A stretch of DNA of 64,000 nucleotides from JABDII01 sp963815325. Lineage in GTDB: Bacteria > Gemmatimonadota > Gemmatimonadetes > Gemmatimonadales > GWC2-71-9. Position 1 is the stretch's first letter, and every line of letters begins with the position of its first letter. A program made the position numbers and the translations under genes. The stretch is taken from positions 124,001 to 188,000 of the forward strand of contig CAWFGG010000007.1 of assembly GCA_963815325.1 (NCBI GenBank). Direction: 5' to 3'. The notes under the pieces are model-generated. The model had not been told where the DNA came from and searched no databases. It saw nothing but the letters and a program-made list of their open reading frames with translations. Shown one piece after another: positions 38,901 to 46,466 of the stretch.

Positions 38901-41333
38901 CGGCTCAACGATCTTGGTATGAAACGCGTGACTCACGGGAAGCTGTGCGACACGCAGTCCTTCCGCCTGAAGTGCGGTCATCGCGGCCTCGACCGCCTTG
39001 GTGGCCCCGCCGATCACGCATTCCTTACTACTGTTCAGGTTGGCGACCACGACGTAACCCGGAGTGTCCCGCAACAGCGCTTCGACCCGGTCAACCGGTC
39101 CGAACACGGCAGCCATGAGACCGTTGTCTCCAAGGGACAGTTCGGTCATCGCCTTGCCACGCGCCGCAACGGCGGTCAGGGCACCGGCAAACGGGAGTGC
39201 CTGAGCCGCCACCAATGCGCCGTACTCGCCGAGGCTGTGGCCCATCACCATGTCGGGCACGATGCCGTACGCGTCGAGCAGACGAGCGAGCGCCGTATCG
39301 ACGGTGAGCACGGCCGGCTGAGTGATGGCCGTTTGACGGAGTCCTTCGGCCGCCTGGGCCGCGAGGTCCCCATTGGCTGGGTCGACGAAGATGCAATCTG
39401 TGAGCGGGCGTCCGATGAGCGGTTCCATCGTCCGATCGGCCTCGACAAACGTCTCGGCAACGATGGGTTCCGTGGCCCGGAGTTCGGCCAGCATGTTCAC
39501 GTACTGCGAGCCCTGACCTGTAAAGAGGAAGGCAACCTTCCCGGGCGTACCGCGTCCGAGGTACACCCCCTTGTTGCGAAGCGCCCGCCACCTGCCCTCC
39601 TGTCCCTCCTCGAACGCCTGCAGCGCCTTGCCCGCCAGATCGCTCAGGTCAGCCGCATCGCCGTAGTCGATGGCGAGTCGAACGGGTGCCGCGAGGTCCC
39701 GTGCAAGCGGCGCCTTGGGCGGCGGTGCGATTCCTCGATCCGCCTCGGCCTTGATGAGCCGGAGCCGGCTCGCAATCTCGGCTTCGGAGGAACCACCCAG
39801 GACCATCGCTCCGCGAAGCGGAGACTTGAGTGCCGCACCTGTCCCCGACGACCCGGCGGTGAGCCCGGCCGACGCCACCAGCGTCCGTTCTCGCGCGAGC
39901 CGGCCCGGCACGTACTCTTCCAGCACGACGTGGAAGTTGGTGCCGCCGAATCCGAAGGCACTCACCCCGGCGCGGCGTACTGACTCCCCATTGGCCCCAG
40001 GCTTCTCCCACGGTTGAAGCTCGGTGGTGACGCGGAACGGTGAGTGGACGAAGTCGATTGCGGGATTCGGCGCGTGGAAGTTGATGTTGGGCGGCAAGAG
40101 CCTGTGGTGCAGTGCGAGCGTCGCCTTGAGGACGCCCGCGGCCCCCGCAGCCGCCTTCAAGTGGCCGATGTTGGATTTCACGGATCCCAAGGCGACGGAT
40201 TGCGCTGGCAAACCGTGATGTTGAAACACTTCCGTCAGGCTCTCCACCTCCACCACGTCTCCGACCTTGGTCGAGGTCCCGTGCCCTTCGACCAAGTCGC
40301 CTGCCTCGGGAAGCAGGCCCGCGTGCTCCCAGCCCCGGACCACGGCCAACCGCTGGCCGACGGGATTGGGGGCCGTGATGCCCTTGCCCCGTCCGTCGCT
40401 CGAGCCGCCGAGCCCGCGGATCACGGCATAGATCGGGTCGCCCGCGCGTTCGGCGTCGTCGAGCCGCTTGAGCAGGAAGCAGGCAGCGCCCTCGCCCATG
40501 ACGAACCCATCGGCTCCCTCCGCATAGGGGCGGGTCCCGGTGGCCGAGAGTGCTCCGATCTTGCAGAACTTGACGAAGGTCGACGGGCTCATGTTGGCAT
40601 CGATGCCGCCGGTGAGCACCGCGTCGAAGTCGTGCCCGTTCAGCCCTTCGACCGCCGCGTTGATGGCGGCCATCGCCGACGCACAGGCGGCGTCGGTGAT
40701 GTAGTTCGGGCCCTTGAAATCGAACAGGGCGGCCAAGCGTCCGGCGACGATATTCGCCAGCTCGCCGGGCATGGTGTCTTCCGTGATGTCGGGGATCCGG
40801 GCCTGAACGCCGGCACGTAATTCTTCCATGACGGCACGTCGGACAGTCTCGGGCAGTGACTGGAAACTTCGAGACCCAGTCAGTTCGGCGGCGATTTCCG
40901 GAAAGAGCACCCGCATGGCCGTCATCAGGTGATAATCCCCGCCGAGTGCGTTGCCCATGATCACGGCGGTGCGCTCTCCATCGAGGGCGCGGTCGGGATA
41001 GCCGTAATCCGCCAAGGCCTCCCGGGCCGAGACGATCGCCCACTTTTGGGCGAGGTCCATGACCTCACTCACCTTCGGTGGAATGGGCAGGCGCCACCCG
41101 AGGGGGTCCCACTCGAACTCCCGTACCCAGCCGCCGATCTTCGAATAGGTCTTGTCCACGGCCTTGGGATCGGGATCGAAGTATCTCGCGACATCCCAGC
41201 GCTCGATTGGGACCTCGGACACGCTGTAGCGACCTTCACAGAGGTTGGTCCAGAACGACGCGGCGTTCGGTGCGTCCGGCAGGACCGCTCCCACCCCGAC
41301 GATGGCGATCGCCCTGTCAGCCGTCGATTTCAT
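32985..41333 (-). CDS. Giant multidomain polyketide/PUFA-type lipid synthase, KS-AT-KS-ACP3-pseudoKR-KR-DH
   Basis: A 2782-residue iterative-type synthase. Domains, approximate residues: KS1 9-480 (Cys217 in DAACASAM; HGTSTK; NIGH), AT 605-900 (Ser700 in GHSLGEY), KS2 1003-1510 (Cys1255 in NSACATSTQ; histidines in VSHETYTP and NTKGFTGHAMG), three carrier domains ~1632-1900, a structural KR half ~1990-2190, KR ~2195-2480 (TGAAGSI; Tyr2388 in TDYSAAND), and a product-template/dehydratase-like hotdog 2515-2780 (His2524 in HQIDGTAVLPG). Each carrier domain reads LGIDTVKQAE, with Thr1666, Thr1775 and Thr1882 replacing the usual serine. Layout resembles PfaA-type PUFA or secondary-lipid synthases, but with a second KS between AT and the carriers. 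It lies between an acyl-CoA dehydrogenase gene and the phosphopantetheinyl transferase. Product unknown. Confidence 0.9.
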   Translation of the reverse strand: MKSTADRAIAIVGVGAVLPDAPNAASFWTNLCEGRYSVSEVPIERWDVARYFDPDPKAVDKTYSKIGGWVREFEWDPLGWRLPIPPKVSEVMDLAQKWAIVSAREALADYGYPDRALDGERTAVIMGNALGGDYHLMTAMRVLFPEIAAELTGSRSFQSLPETVRRAVMEELRAGVQARIPDITEDTMPGELANIVAGRLAALFDFKGPNYITDAACASAMAAINAAVEGLNGHDFDAVLTGGIDANMSPSTFVKFCKIGALSATGTRPYAEGADGFVMGEGAACFLLKRLDDAERAGDPIYAVIRGLGGSSDGRGKGITAPNPVGQRLAVVRGWEHAGLLPEAGDLVEGHGTSTKVGDVVEVESLTEVFQHHGLPAQSVALGSVKSNIGHLKAAAGAAGVLKATLALHHRLLPPNINFHAPNPAIDFVHSPFRVTTELQPWEKPGANGESVRRAGVSAFGFGGTNFHVVLEEYVPGRLARERTLVASAGLTAGSSGTGAALKSPLRGAMVLGGSSEAEIASRLRLIKAEADRGIAPPPKAPLARDLAAPVRLAIDYGDAADLSDLAGKALQAFEEGQEGRWRALRNKGVYLGRGTPGKVAFLFTGQGSQYVNMLAELRATEPIVAETFVEADRTMEPLIGRPLTDCIFVDPANGDLAAQAAEGLRQTAITQPAVLTVDTALARLLDAYGIVPDMVMGHSLGEYGALVAAQALPFAGALTAVAARGKAMTELSLGDNGLMAAVFGPVDRVEALLRDTPGYVVVANLNSSKECVIGGATKAVEAAMTALQAEGLRVAQLPVSHAFHTKIVEPAAAPLTDVLTGLGVRPAAIPIISNVTGEFYPMGQGVEPQMIELLGRQIGSPVQFVKGLNTLYESGARVFVELGPKRVLYGLADDVLGERDGFTAFYTNHPRTGDVASINRALCGLYAEGLGRGAEEPVPEVHAASPRLAATPAPAGIPAASAVTQPPRVGDAESPDRLLTLGRMFADFLEQSFEVYSGGAKRQVRVGITGASLGLPGTERVFEETNLERILGGEVLIGNIPDKFRRVMADMHVTRLVKGAGGEANFVTVDDPSGVIKLAGIGGKLDLAGEYGFPEDRVQALDRITRLAIAAGIEALRDAGIPLVRRYKTATTGSMLPVGWSLPEEMRDDTAVIFGSAFPGIDALATAMDAYHEDRSRRGRRDELQALRAGLLARDDAAAIAELDRRIEALTSEIEANPFEFDRRFLFQVLTMGHSQFAEYIGARGPNVHTNSACATSTQAVALAQDWIQAGRCRRAIVLTADDITTDTLLPWMASGFLASGAAATDERVEDAALPFDRRRHGMIIGMGATAMVVEDLAAAAERGIQPVCEVLGTITANSAFHGSRLDIDHIVGVMEELVAGVERRWGLSRQQIAAQTVFVSHETYTPARGGSASAEVEALRHVFGGAADSIVIANTKGFTGHAMGVGIEDTLAVKMLETGIVPPVANFREIDPALGALNLSRGGSYPVMYALRLGAGFGSQISMMLLKWTPPPDGARRSPGDMGYQHRIAAPPAWQEWLTRVTGYDAPDLEVVGRTLRVKDQGPPKREPARKPLRRTLDLPLVGAPVREAGPPPVRPLSHVPAPDLVTRPAAVVHPPAAAPARRPVAEADSVGERVLAIVAEQTGYPPDMLDLDLDLEADLGIDTVKQAEMFAAIREVYGIERDETLALRDYPTLARAIEFVYEKRPDLKQGGVAAAAAPALPVSPTPSTHRPPPAEADRVRERVLAIVAEQTGYPPDMLDLDLDLEADLGIDTVKQAEMFAAIREVYGIERDETLALRDYPTLAHAIEFVFEKRPDLRGGRLDAEASAQAAPPVVQDVASADSDRAVRDSVLSIVAQQTGYPPDMLDLDLDLEADLGIDTVKQAEMFAAIREVYDIERDETLALRDYPTLAHAIEFVFEKRPDLRSGAAPKSKPVVSPDAAVVSPSRTAVDTGPVRAGSEAAAQAVPRRVPVALLRPPASRFAGTTIELGAGDRVLVALDAGGVGKALVRKLTKRGVTTLVLDDCADPEDLQRRVGEWTADGPITGVYWLPALDPVRDADLLDPEARLVAINGRIKSLYRLMRALYDQPLFLITATRLGGRHGYDQAGATDTIGGAVVGFTKAFAREKPRYLAKAVDFAPSRKTTAVADRLIDETLYDKGAAEIGYAVGHRWTVGLESRAVEFGGELSGADGVFVVTGAAGSIVSAIVADLAAASKGIFWLLDLTPEPNPDDADLQRLESDRDGLKRDLFDRLKRSEERATPAMVEQELTRLERSRAALAAIRAVEALGGQTRYRSVDLRDVDRVAQVMSEVVRESGRVDVLLHAAGLEVSRPLPKKEPREFDLVFDVKIDGWFNLLRGLGDAPLGAAVVFSSIAGRFGNAGQTDYSAANDMLCKAMSSLRRTRPDTRGIAIDWTAWADIGMATRGSIPAIMKQAGIDMLTPEAGIPVVRRELTAGTRGEVVIADGLGIMLDETQARDVILGEAESAAAGLMVGTVESFGPYGGLVVQTLLDPEAQPFLRDHQIDGTAVLPGVMGLEAMSEAALVGFPDRFVGSLERVEFLQPFKFYRGEARTVTVRVQYALNGEDILANCRLEGSRQLHGREQPEVTTHFTGTVRLTSKPPDEARSRSVPPVSDAVVGSDAIYHVYFHGPSYRVVGDAWRVKGILAGRLARGLPAGQEPAGGSTIVAPRLVELAFQTAGLAEIAQSERMGLPSRIERLEVRRAANGEPDGSTALVEDAGDGAFNVDVTDKTGRVLLSLRGYRTNPLGRVENAPFQALRA
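35565..36435 (-). repeat. Three tandem carrier-domain modules within the synthase
   Basis: Three near-identical modules of about 77 codons occupy roughly 36435-36207, 36117-35889 and 35795-35565, separated by Ala/Pro-rich linkers of about 30 codons. They share TGYPPDMLDLDLDLEADLG, VKQAEMFAAIREVY and LALRDYPTLA. Codons at the Thr site differ (ACC, ACG, ACG), so the residue is preserved independently of recent duplication. Such repeats are prone to recombination and mis-assembly. Confidence 0.85.
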
Positions 41334-41389
41334 ACTTTCTCATAGCCTTCCAACATCGAGGATTCGCGCGTGATAACCACGCTGCCGAC

Positions 41390-43069
41390 TCAGGCCTCAT
41401 ACCGCCGATACAGCCGTTGCGCCAGCCGGTCCATGTCGTCCACCAGCCCGGCCTGTGCTGAATGGATTGCCCCAGTACCCAGCAAGGCTTCGAATGCCGC
41501 GAGCTCCGCCGACGGCACCCCGTCCGCACCAAGCACCCAGCGTAGTCCTTCAGAGACAACCGCGGAAGCCGCTTCGCGCGCACAAATACGACTGGCCAAT
41601 GCCAGCGACTCCGGATCCAGTCGCTGGTCCGCCTTCGGCGGCAGCGCTCCGTTCGCCGCGGCCGCCGCTCGCCGCGCCAGCGCTCCCGCCGCTTCCACCC
41701 GGGCAATCAGCGCACCCAGCCGGAACAGCACGTGTTGATTCCGGGTGAGCCGTCCGACGCGGGCGCGCTCCAGGAGGTGACCAAGGCCATCCGCCGCGAG
41801 CGCGGCCACATCAGCGCCCACGCCCGGGCTGGACGCGGCCAGCTCCCGCAGCCGAGTAGCGTCGTCATGGTAGTGCTGCCCGCGCGTCTTCAAGTGGGCT
41901 TGCCACCGGTCTCGCGCGATGGTCATCTCCATGATCTCGGAGGTGCCTTCGTAGATGGTGGTGATGCGGACGTCCCGCTTGATCTTTTCCACCATGTACT
42001 CACGCGTATACCCGTATCCACCGAGGGCCTGGATCGCCGCTTCCGCGGCATCGTTTCCGGCCTCCGTCGCGATGTACTTGGCGATGGCACCCTCGGTATT
42101 GAGGCTGCCTTCGCCGCCGTCCAGCCGCATCGCGGTCTCTTCGATAAAGGCCCGGCCGGCCTCGAGTCGGCAGGCATGCGGCACGATCAGCTTGTGGGTG
42201 TAGCCCTGTTTCTCGGAGAGTGGTCCGCCCGCTTGGATTCTGGTAGTGGAGTACTCCAAGGCGCGATCGAGGGCGGCCCACCCTGCCCCGAGCCCGAACG
42301 CGGCAACCATCAGCCTGGTATATCCGAACACCAACTGCGCCTGCACCAAGCCCTGGCCCTCCTCCGTGCCGATGAGGTTCTCGGCCGGAACAAAGACGTT
42401 GTCGAAGAAGAGCGCCGCCGTATTGCTCGAGCGGATGCCATGCTTGTCTTCGGGCTTGCCGTAGGTGAATCCCTCCGCGCCCTTTTCCATGACGAACCAG
42501 GTCGGTCCACCGGGCGCCAGGGCCAACACGCTATACAGATCGGCGAAGCCGCCGTTACTGATCCACATCTTGGCGCCGTTCAACCGGTAGCCGGTCAGCG
42601 TGCCGGCTTCCTCGACGCGCGTCGCAGTCGTGCGCAGCGCGCCGAGATCACTGCCGGCCTCGGGCTCGGTTGCCCCATAGGCCATGAGCAGGCCTTCCTC
42701 GGCGATACGGGTCATCCAGCGCGCCTTCTGCTCGTCGGTACCGCCCCAGAGAATCGGGTCGCTGCCGAGGAACGTGGCCAGCACCCCGGTGGCGACGCCG
42801 AGGTCGATGTACCCCATGAGCTCGCAGACGCGGTAGACATCGAACGAGCCGCCTCCCATGCCGCCGTAGGCATCGGGAATAAACAGGAGTTGGATGCCCA
42901 GCTCGCCGCACATGGCCCGGATCAGCGCCTCCGGAAACTCGTGGGTGGCATCCAGTTCCAGGAGCAGCTCCTGCGGCAGGTTCTGATCGGCGAAATCCCG
43001 GATGGCCTCGAGCGTCATATCGAGGGTTTCTCGGTCGAGTCCCGAAACGACCTTTACGGCGGTACTCAT
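41390..43069 (-). CDS. Acyl-CoA dehydrogenase family flavoprotein
   Basis: A 559-residue acyl-CoA dehydrogenase. It has YGATEPEAGSDLGALRTTA (flavin and substrate contacts), NGAKMWISNGGFADLY, GYGYTREYMVEKIKRD and the catalytic base glutamate in IYEGTSEIMEM. A C-terminal extension of about 130 residues beyond the core puts it in the longer ACAD group. It lies 56 bases upstream of the giant synthase on the same strand. It may introduce or remove a double bond in the synthase product or its starter acyl chain; that is inference from position. An 11-base palindrome at 43106-43116 precedes it. Confidence 0.9.
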   Translation of the reverse strand: MSTAVKVVSGLDRETLDMTLEAIRDFADQNLPQELLLELDATHEFPEALIRAMCGELGIQLLFIPDAYGGMGGGSFDVYRVCELMGYIDLGVATGVLATFLGSDPILWGGTDEQKARWMTRIAEEGLLMAYGATEPEAGSDLGALRTTATRVEEAGTLTGYRLNGAKMWISNGGFADLYSVLALAPGGPTWFVMEKGAEGFTYGKPEDKHGIRSSNTAALFFDNVFVPAENLIGTEEGQGLVQAQLVFGYTRLMVAAFGLGAGWAALDRALEYSTTRIQAGGPLSEKQGYTHKLIVPHACRLEAGRAFIEETAMRLDGGEGSLNTEGAIAKYIATEAGNDAAEAAIQALGGYGYTREYMVEKIKRDVRITTIYEGTSEIMEMTIARDRWQAHLKTRGQHYHDDATRLRELAASSPGVGADVAALAADGLGHLLERARVGRLTRNQHVLFRLGALIARVEAAGALARRAAAAANGALPPKADQRLDPESLALASRICAREAASAVVSEGLRWVLGADGVPSAELAAFEALLGTGAIHSAQAGLVDDMDRLAQRLYRRYEA

Positions 43070-43105
43070 GCGAAGTGCTCCCAGCGATACGGTTCAGGTG
43101 GGGTC

Positions 43106-43116
43106 ACGTGCCACGT
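43106..43116. promoter_or_regulatory. Palindrome upstream of the ACAD-synthase operon
   Basis: ACGTG-c-CACGT, a perfect 11-base palindrome 37 bases before the acyl-CoA dehydrogenase start. Candidate operator for the lipid locus. No regulator is encoded next to it, and a chance occurrence cannot be excluded. Confidence 0.3.
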
Positions 43117-43235
43117 CCCGACAAACGGGAGGAAATGACTCCCAAATTTCGAGCGAACGGATGAAGGAATCGTGAAGGGAGTTGGAGGCGACGTGGAGGG
43201 GGCGGGCGGGGAGAGATTCCGGGGGCGTGATCGGC

Positions 43236-44300
43236 TCACCGTGGGAGCGTGAATCGAGAGAAGAAACGCCATATCTCGGTGTTGGCGTCGATGATGGTGG
43301 TTGATGGCCCCAGTATCCGTTCCAGGAACTCCTGCTTTCCACCGGGCCAAACGTGGCCGGCTCCGGTCAATTTCCAATGGGCGACCTCGACCCCGTCGCG
43401 GCAGGGACCATAGGTCAGCAGTGTGGCACTGTGACCCTCGTTAGCGGAGCCTGCCTCGCCCCAGTGGGTCGGCTGAACCCTAGGCTCCGGGGGACAGCCG
43501 TCCAGCTCGATCCAGCGCGCGAGTGACTGAGCAACCGGTGGGTGCGCCACACGCCGTCGGGTTATCGGAAAGGGCGGACCGAGGCCACCGGCGTACAAGG
43601 CACGGGCATCATCCACGCTGTGGATGTGCATGACCGGGACGGAACGGGAAGGCGTCCCGCCACCGATAACCATGGCACCAGCCACCGGAGCGATGGCAGT
43701 AATCCGGTCTGCAGCCTCCACCGCCAGTCGATACGCCATCATGGCCCCGTTGGACAGCCCTGTCGCGTAGACGCGGGTCGGATCCAGCGCCACACGATCG
43801 CCAAGATCTTCCAGCACACGGCGGACGAATCCCACGTCATCGACCGCGTGCTCTTGCGCCCAACCACAGCAGGTCCCCGCATTCCAGGTGTGGATCCGAT
43901 TCGCGAACGGGCCGGTGCCGTCGGGGTACACGGCGAGGAATCGTTCGCGATCCGCGGTCTCGTCGAGCCTGGTGTATGCCTTCTGGCCGGCTGCGTGGCC
44001 GGCGCCACCATGGAAGCTCAACACCACCGGCAGCGGGGCACCCCCGCGTGCGCCAGGCGGCACATGAACCAGATACCGCCGCTCGCGGCCGTCGTGCGAG
44101 AGTCGAAACTCGTAATCTCCGGGACTGAGCGACTGCACCGGTTGATGAGGTGCGGATGATGCATTGCCTGATGCGCACCCAAGAAGCGCCACTGCGAGCC
44201 CGGACACGACCTGGCTCCAAGGGCGGAAGCCACGAGGTACTCGGCGGGCGGCCCCGCCACGGGCACACCAAGCGTACCCGACGCCGGCAGGTCGTTTCAC
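43236..44300 (-). CDS. Alpha/beta-hydrolase esterase lipoprotein (PHB depolymerase/LpqC family)
   Basis: A 354-residue serine esterase of the polyhydroxyalkanoate depolymerase/feruloyl esterase group. It has LPVVLSFHGGAGHAAG (oxyanion region), nucleophile GLSNGAMMAYRLA, VPVMHIHSVDD (acid region) and the catalytic histidine in GAGHVWPGG. A lipobox-like VALLGC near residue 42 suggests surface or periplasmic anchoring. The CCGW segment is common in this group. The start is GTG at 44300, overlapping the stop of the small membrane protein (GTGA). Substrate is likely a short-chain or aromatic ester. Confidence 0.85.
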   Translation of the reverse strand: MKRPAGVGYAWCARGGAARRVPRGFRPWSQVVSGLAVALLGCASGNASSAPHQPVQSLSPGDYEFRLSHDGRERRYLVHVPPGARGGAPLPVVLSFHGGAGHAAGQKAYTRLDETADRERFLAVYPDGTGPFANRIHTWNAGTCCGWAQEHAVDDVGFVRRVLEDLGDRVALDPTRVYATGLSNGAMMAYRLAVEAADRITAIAPVAGAMVIGGGTPSRSVPVMHIHSVDDARALYAGGLGPPFPITRRRVAHPPVAQSLARWIELDGCPPEPRVQPTHWGEAGSANEGHSATLLTYGPCRDGVEVAHWKLTGAGHVWPGGKQEFLERILGPSTTIIDANTEIWRFFSRFTLPR

Positions 44301-44515
44301 AGATGGCCCTTGTCTGGTCCCTGGCCCGACGCCTTGTCGTGCTGGATCAGGGCGAGCCCGACGAAAAGGAACACCACCCCGGCAAAGATGAGCGTGCGGG
44401 ACCCCGAACTCGCTAGGCCGAACAGCGAGATGACGAGCTTCGCAATGAGCAGGAGGATGCCCAGGGTGGCAGCAGCCCGTCCGACCCGTGCTTTCCTCGT
44501 GATCTGCTCAGGCAT
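44297..44515 (-). CDS. Small two-helix membrane protein
   Basis: A 72-residue protein with two predicted membrane helices (LGILLLIAKLVISLFGLA and TLIFAGVVFLFVGLALIQ) between a basic N-terminus and a polar C-terminus. Not a recognised family. The ATG at 44515 has GGAG seven bases upstream; the open frame to 44833 overlaps the argR control region and is rejected. Its stop overlaps the esterase start, so the two are co-translated. It is divergent from argR. Confidence 0.7.
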   Translation of the reverse strand: MPEQITRKARVGRAAATLGILLLIAKLVISLFGLASSGSRTLIFAGVVFLFVGLALIQHDKASGQGPDKGHL

Positions 44516-44622
44516 CGGAATCTCCTCGTTGCGGGACTCTGAGACACCACCGATCTCAAGGCCTCGTCTCAAGCTACCGCCGCCGGAGCGGAGAATCACC
44601 CCCAGGCCGGCCGCAGCCGGCC

Positions 44623-44660
44623 CTTGCATAGATATTCCGATAGCTGTATATAAATGCACG
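44623..44660 (+). promoter_or_regulatory. Tandem ARG boxes (ArgR operator)
   Basis: Two 18-base boxes at 44623-44640 and 44643-44660, 2 bases apart. The second core TGTATATAAATGCA fits the TGnATwwwwATnCA consensus at every position. The first, TGCATAGATATTCC, misses only the final A. The 20-base centre-to-centre spacing is that of autoregulated argR operators. Confidence 0.8.
44624..44652 (+). promoter_or_regulatory. Promoter of the argR operon embedded in the operator
   Basis: TTGCAT (44624-44629), 17-base spacer, TATATA (44647-44652). Both elements lie inside the ARG boxes, so ArgR-arginine would occlude RNA polymerase directly. Confidence 0.6.
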
Positions 44661-44707
44661 TTCCGGGCGCTCGTGCCCGCCGTGACCTGACCACTGAGCC
44701 GCGGGCC

Positions 44708-45187
44708 ATGACCGATACGACCGACAAGACTCGCCGTCACCGCACCATCCTCCAGCTCCTCGCGGCGACGCCGATTGCGAGCCAGGATGATCTCGCCGCG
44801 AAGCTCGCGGCGGGGGGCATTCGAGTCACCCAATCGACGCTGTCGCGGGACCTCAAGGAGCTTCGCGTCACCCGGGTTTCCACCGGGGTGAGTTACCGCT
44901 ACCTACCATCAGGCGGTAACGGTGGACCGCACACGGCCACTCCTCCAGAAGAACTCCGCCGCCTCGCCGCGAGCGAGGTGACCGGCATCGATGCCAATGA
45001 AGTAGCCGTGGCCGTCCACACGCTGTCTGGCCGGGCCCAGGGAGTGGCCGTCTACATCGACTCCCTCGCCATACCCGAGATCCTCGCCACTCTGGCCGGG
45101 GATGATACCGTGATCGTCTACCCGAACCGCATCAAGCAAACCGCAAAGCTGAGGCAGCGGCTGGCATCGCTGCTCAGTGTCGCCTAG
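44708..45187 (+). CDS. argR: Arginine repressor
   Basis: A 159-residue ArgR. The N-terminal winged helix has ILQLLAATPIASQDDLAAKL and the recognition segment VTQSTLSRDLKELRVTRV. The C-terminal hexamerisation and arginine-binding domain contains GRAQGVAVYIDS and ILATLAGDDTVIVYP (GDDT motif). It senses arginine and represses biosynthesis. The ATG at 44708 follows the operator. It heads argG, argH and rocD, so the repressor controls its own operon. Confidence 0.96.
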   Translation: MTDTTDKTRRHRTILQLLAATPIASQDDLAAKLAAGGIRVTQSTLSRDLKELRVTRVSTGVSYRYLPSGGNGGPHTATPPEELRRLAASEVTGIDANEVAVAVHTLSGRAQGVAVYIDSLAIPEILATLAGDDTVIVYPNRIKQTAKLRQRLASLLSVA

Positions 45188-45230
45188 TTCACTTCACTTC
45201 ACCAACTCTAGACCACACCGAGACACGCTC

Positions 45231-46466
45231 ATGCCCAAGTTCGTTCTCGCCTACTCCGGTGGGCTCGACACCTCCGTCATTCTCAAGTGGCTCCAGGTCC
45301 ATTACGACGCCGACGTGGTCACCGTCACCGCCGACCTCGGGCAGAAACGTGAGTTGGTCGGGGTTCGGGAGAAGGCCCTCCTCTGCGGCGCCAGTGCCGC
45401 ATACATGGAAGACCTCCGCGAGGAATTCGTCCGCGAGTACCTGTGGCCGGTTCTCAAGGCGGGAGCGCTCTATCAGGAAGTCTACCCGCTGGGCTCGGCC
45501 ATCGGCCGTCCCCTCATTGTCAAGCGACTGGTGGAAGTGGCCCGCGAGGTCGGGGCCGATGCCATCGTTCACGGGTGCACCGGCAAGGGGAACGACCAGG
45601 TGCGTTTCGAAGTTGGCGTGGCGGCACTGGCGCCAGACCTGCATTGTCTGGCTCCCGTCCGGAGCTGGGAGCTCAAGAGCCGGGAGGAAGAGATCGCTTG
45701 GGCCAAGGCGCACCACATTCCCGTCACGGCGACCAAGAAGTCGCCCTACTCCATCGATGAGAACCTCTGGGGCGTCTCGATCGAGGCGGGCAAGCTGGAA
45801 GACCCATGGGCGGAACCGCCACACGACTGCTGGCAGATGACGGTCGATCCCGAGCGTGCCCCGGCCACGCCGGAACCGGTGACCATCGCGTTCGAGCAGG
45901 GCGTCCCCTCAGCGCTCGACGGACGGGCACTCGGGGGCGTCCAGCTCCTGAGCGAGTTGAACGAGCGCGCCGCAGCCCATGGCGTCGGACGGATCGACAT
46001 GATCGAAGACCGGGTGGTCGGCATCAAGTCCCGCGAAGTGTACGAGGCACCGGCTGCCGTGACCCTGCACGCCGCGCGGCAGGCGCTCGAGCAGTTGACC
46101 CTCGACCGCGAGACACGGCGCGCCAAGGCAGCCCTGGGGCAGGAATTGGCCCGTCTCACGTACGATGGCCTCTGGTACTCGCCCCTTCGGGAATCGATTG
46201 CCGCCTTCGTGGACCAGGCCGTGCAGCCGGTCACCGGGGAGGTGAAGGTCACACTCCATCGCGGCCACGTGACGCCCGTTGCGCGGCGCTCGGCCAACGC
46301 CCTGTACGATCCGGCACTCGCAACCTACGCCGCCGGTGACGCCTTCAACCATGAGTCCGCCCGCGGGTTCATCGAGATCTTCGGACTGCCGAGCCGGGTA
46401 GCCAGCACCAAGCGCCAGAGCCTCGCGGCTCCGGTCCCGAAGCGCCGCAAGGTGGCACTCGCGTGA
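45231..46466 (+). CDS. argG: Argininosuccinate synthase
   Basis: A 411-residue argininosuccinate synthase that joins citrulline and aspartate using ATP. P-loop-type LAYSGGLDTSVILKWL is at residues 6-21, with PLGSAIGRPLIVKRL, GCTGKGNDQVRFE and KKSPYSIDENLWG. Length is standard. The ATG at 45231 is supported by the conserved start. Its stop overlaps the argH start. Confidence 0.97.
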   Translation: MPKFVLAYSGGLDTSVILKWLQVHYDADVVTVTADLGQKRELVGVREKALLCGASAAYMEDLREEFVREYLWPVLKAGALYQEVYPLGSAIGRPLIVKRLVEVAREVGADAIVHGCTGKGNDQVRFEVGVAALAPDLHCLAPVRSWELKSREEEIAWAKAHHIPVTATKKSPYSIDENLWGVSIEAGKLEDPWAEPPHDCWQMTVDPERAPATPEPVTIAFEQGVPSALDGRALGGVQLLSELNERAAAHGVGRIDMIEDRVVGIKSREVYEAPAAVTLHAARQALEQLTLDRETRRAKAALGQELARLTYDGLWYSPLRESIAAFVDQAVQPVTGEVKVTLHRGHVTPVARRSANALYDPALATYAAGDAFNHESARGFIEIFGLPSRVASTKRQSLAAPVPKRRKVALA

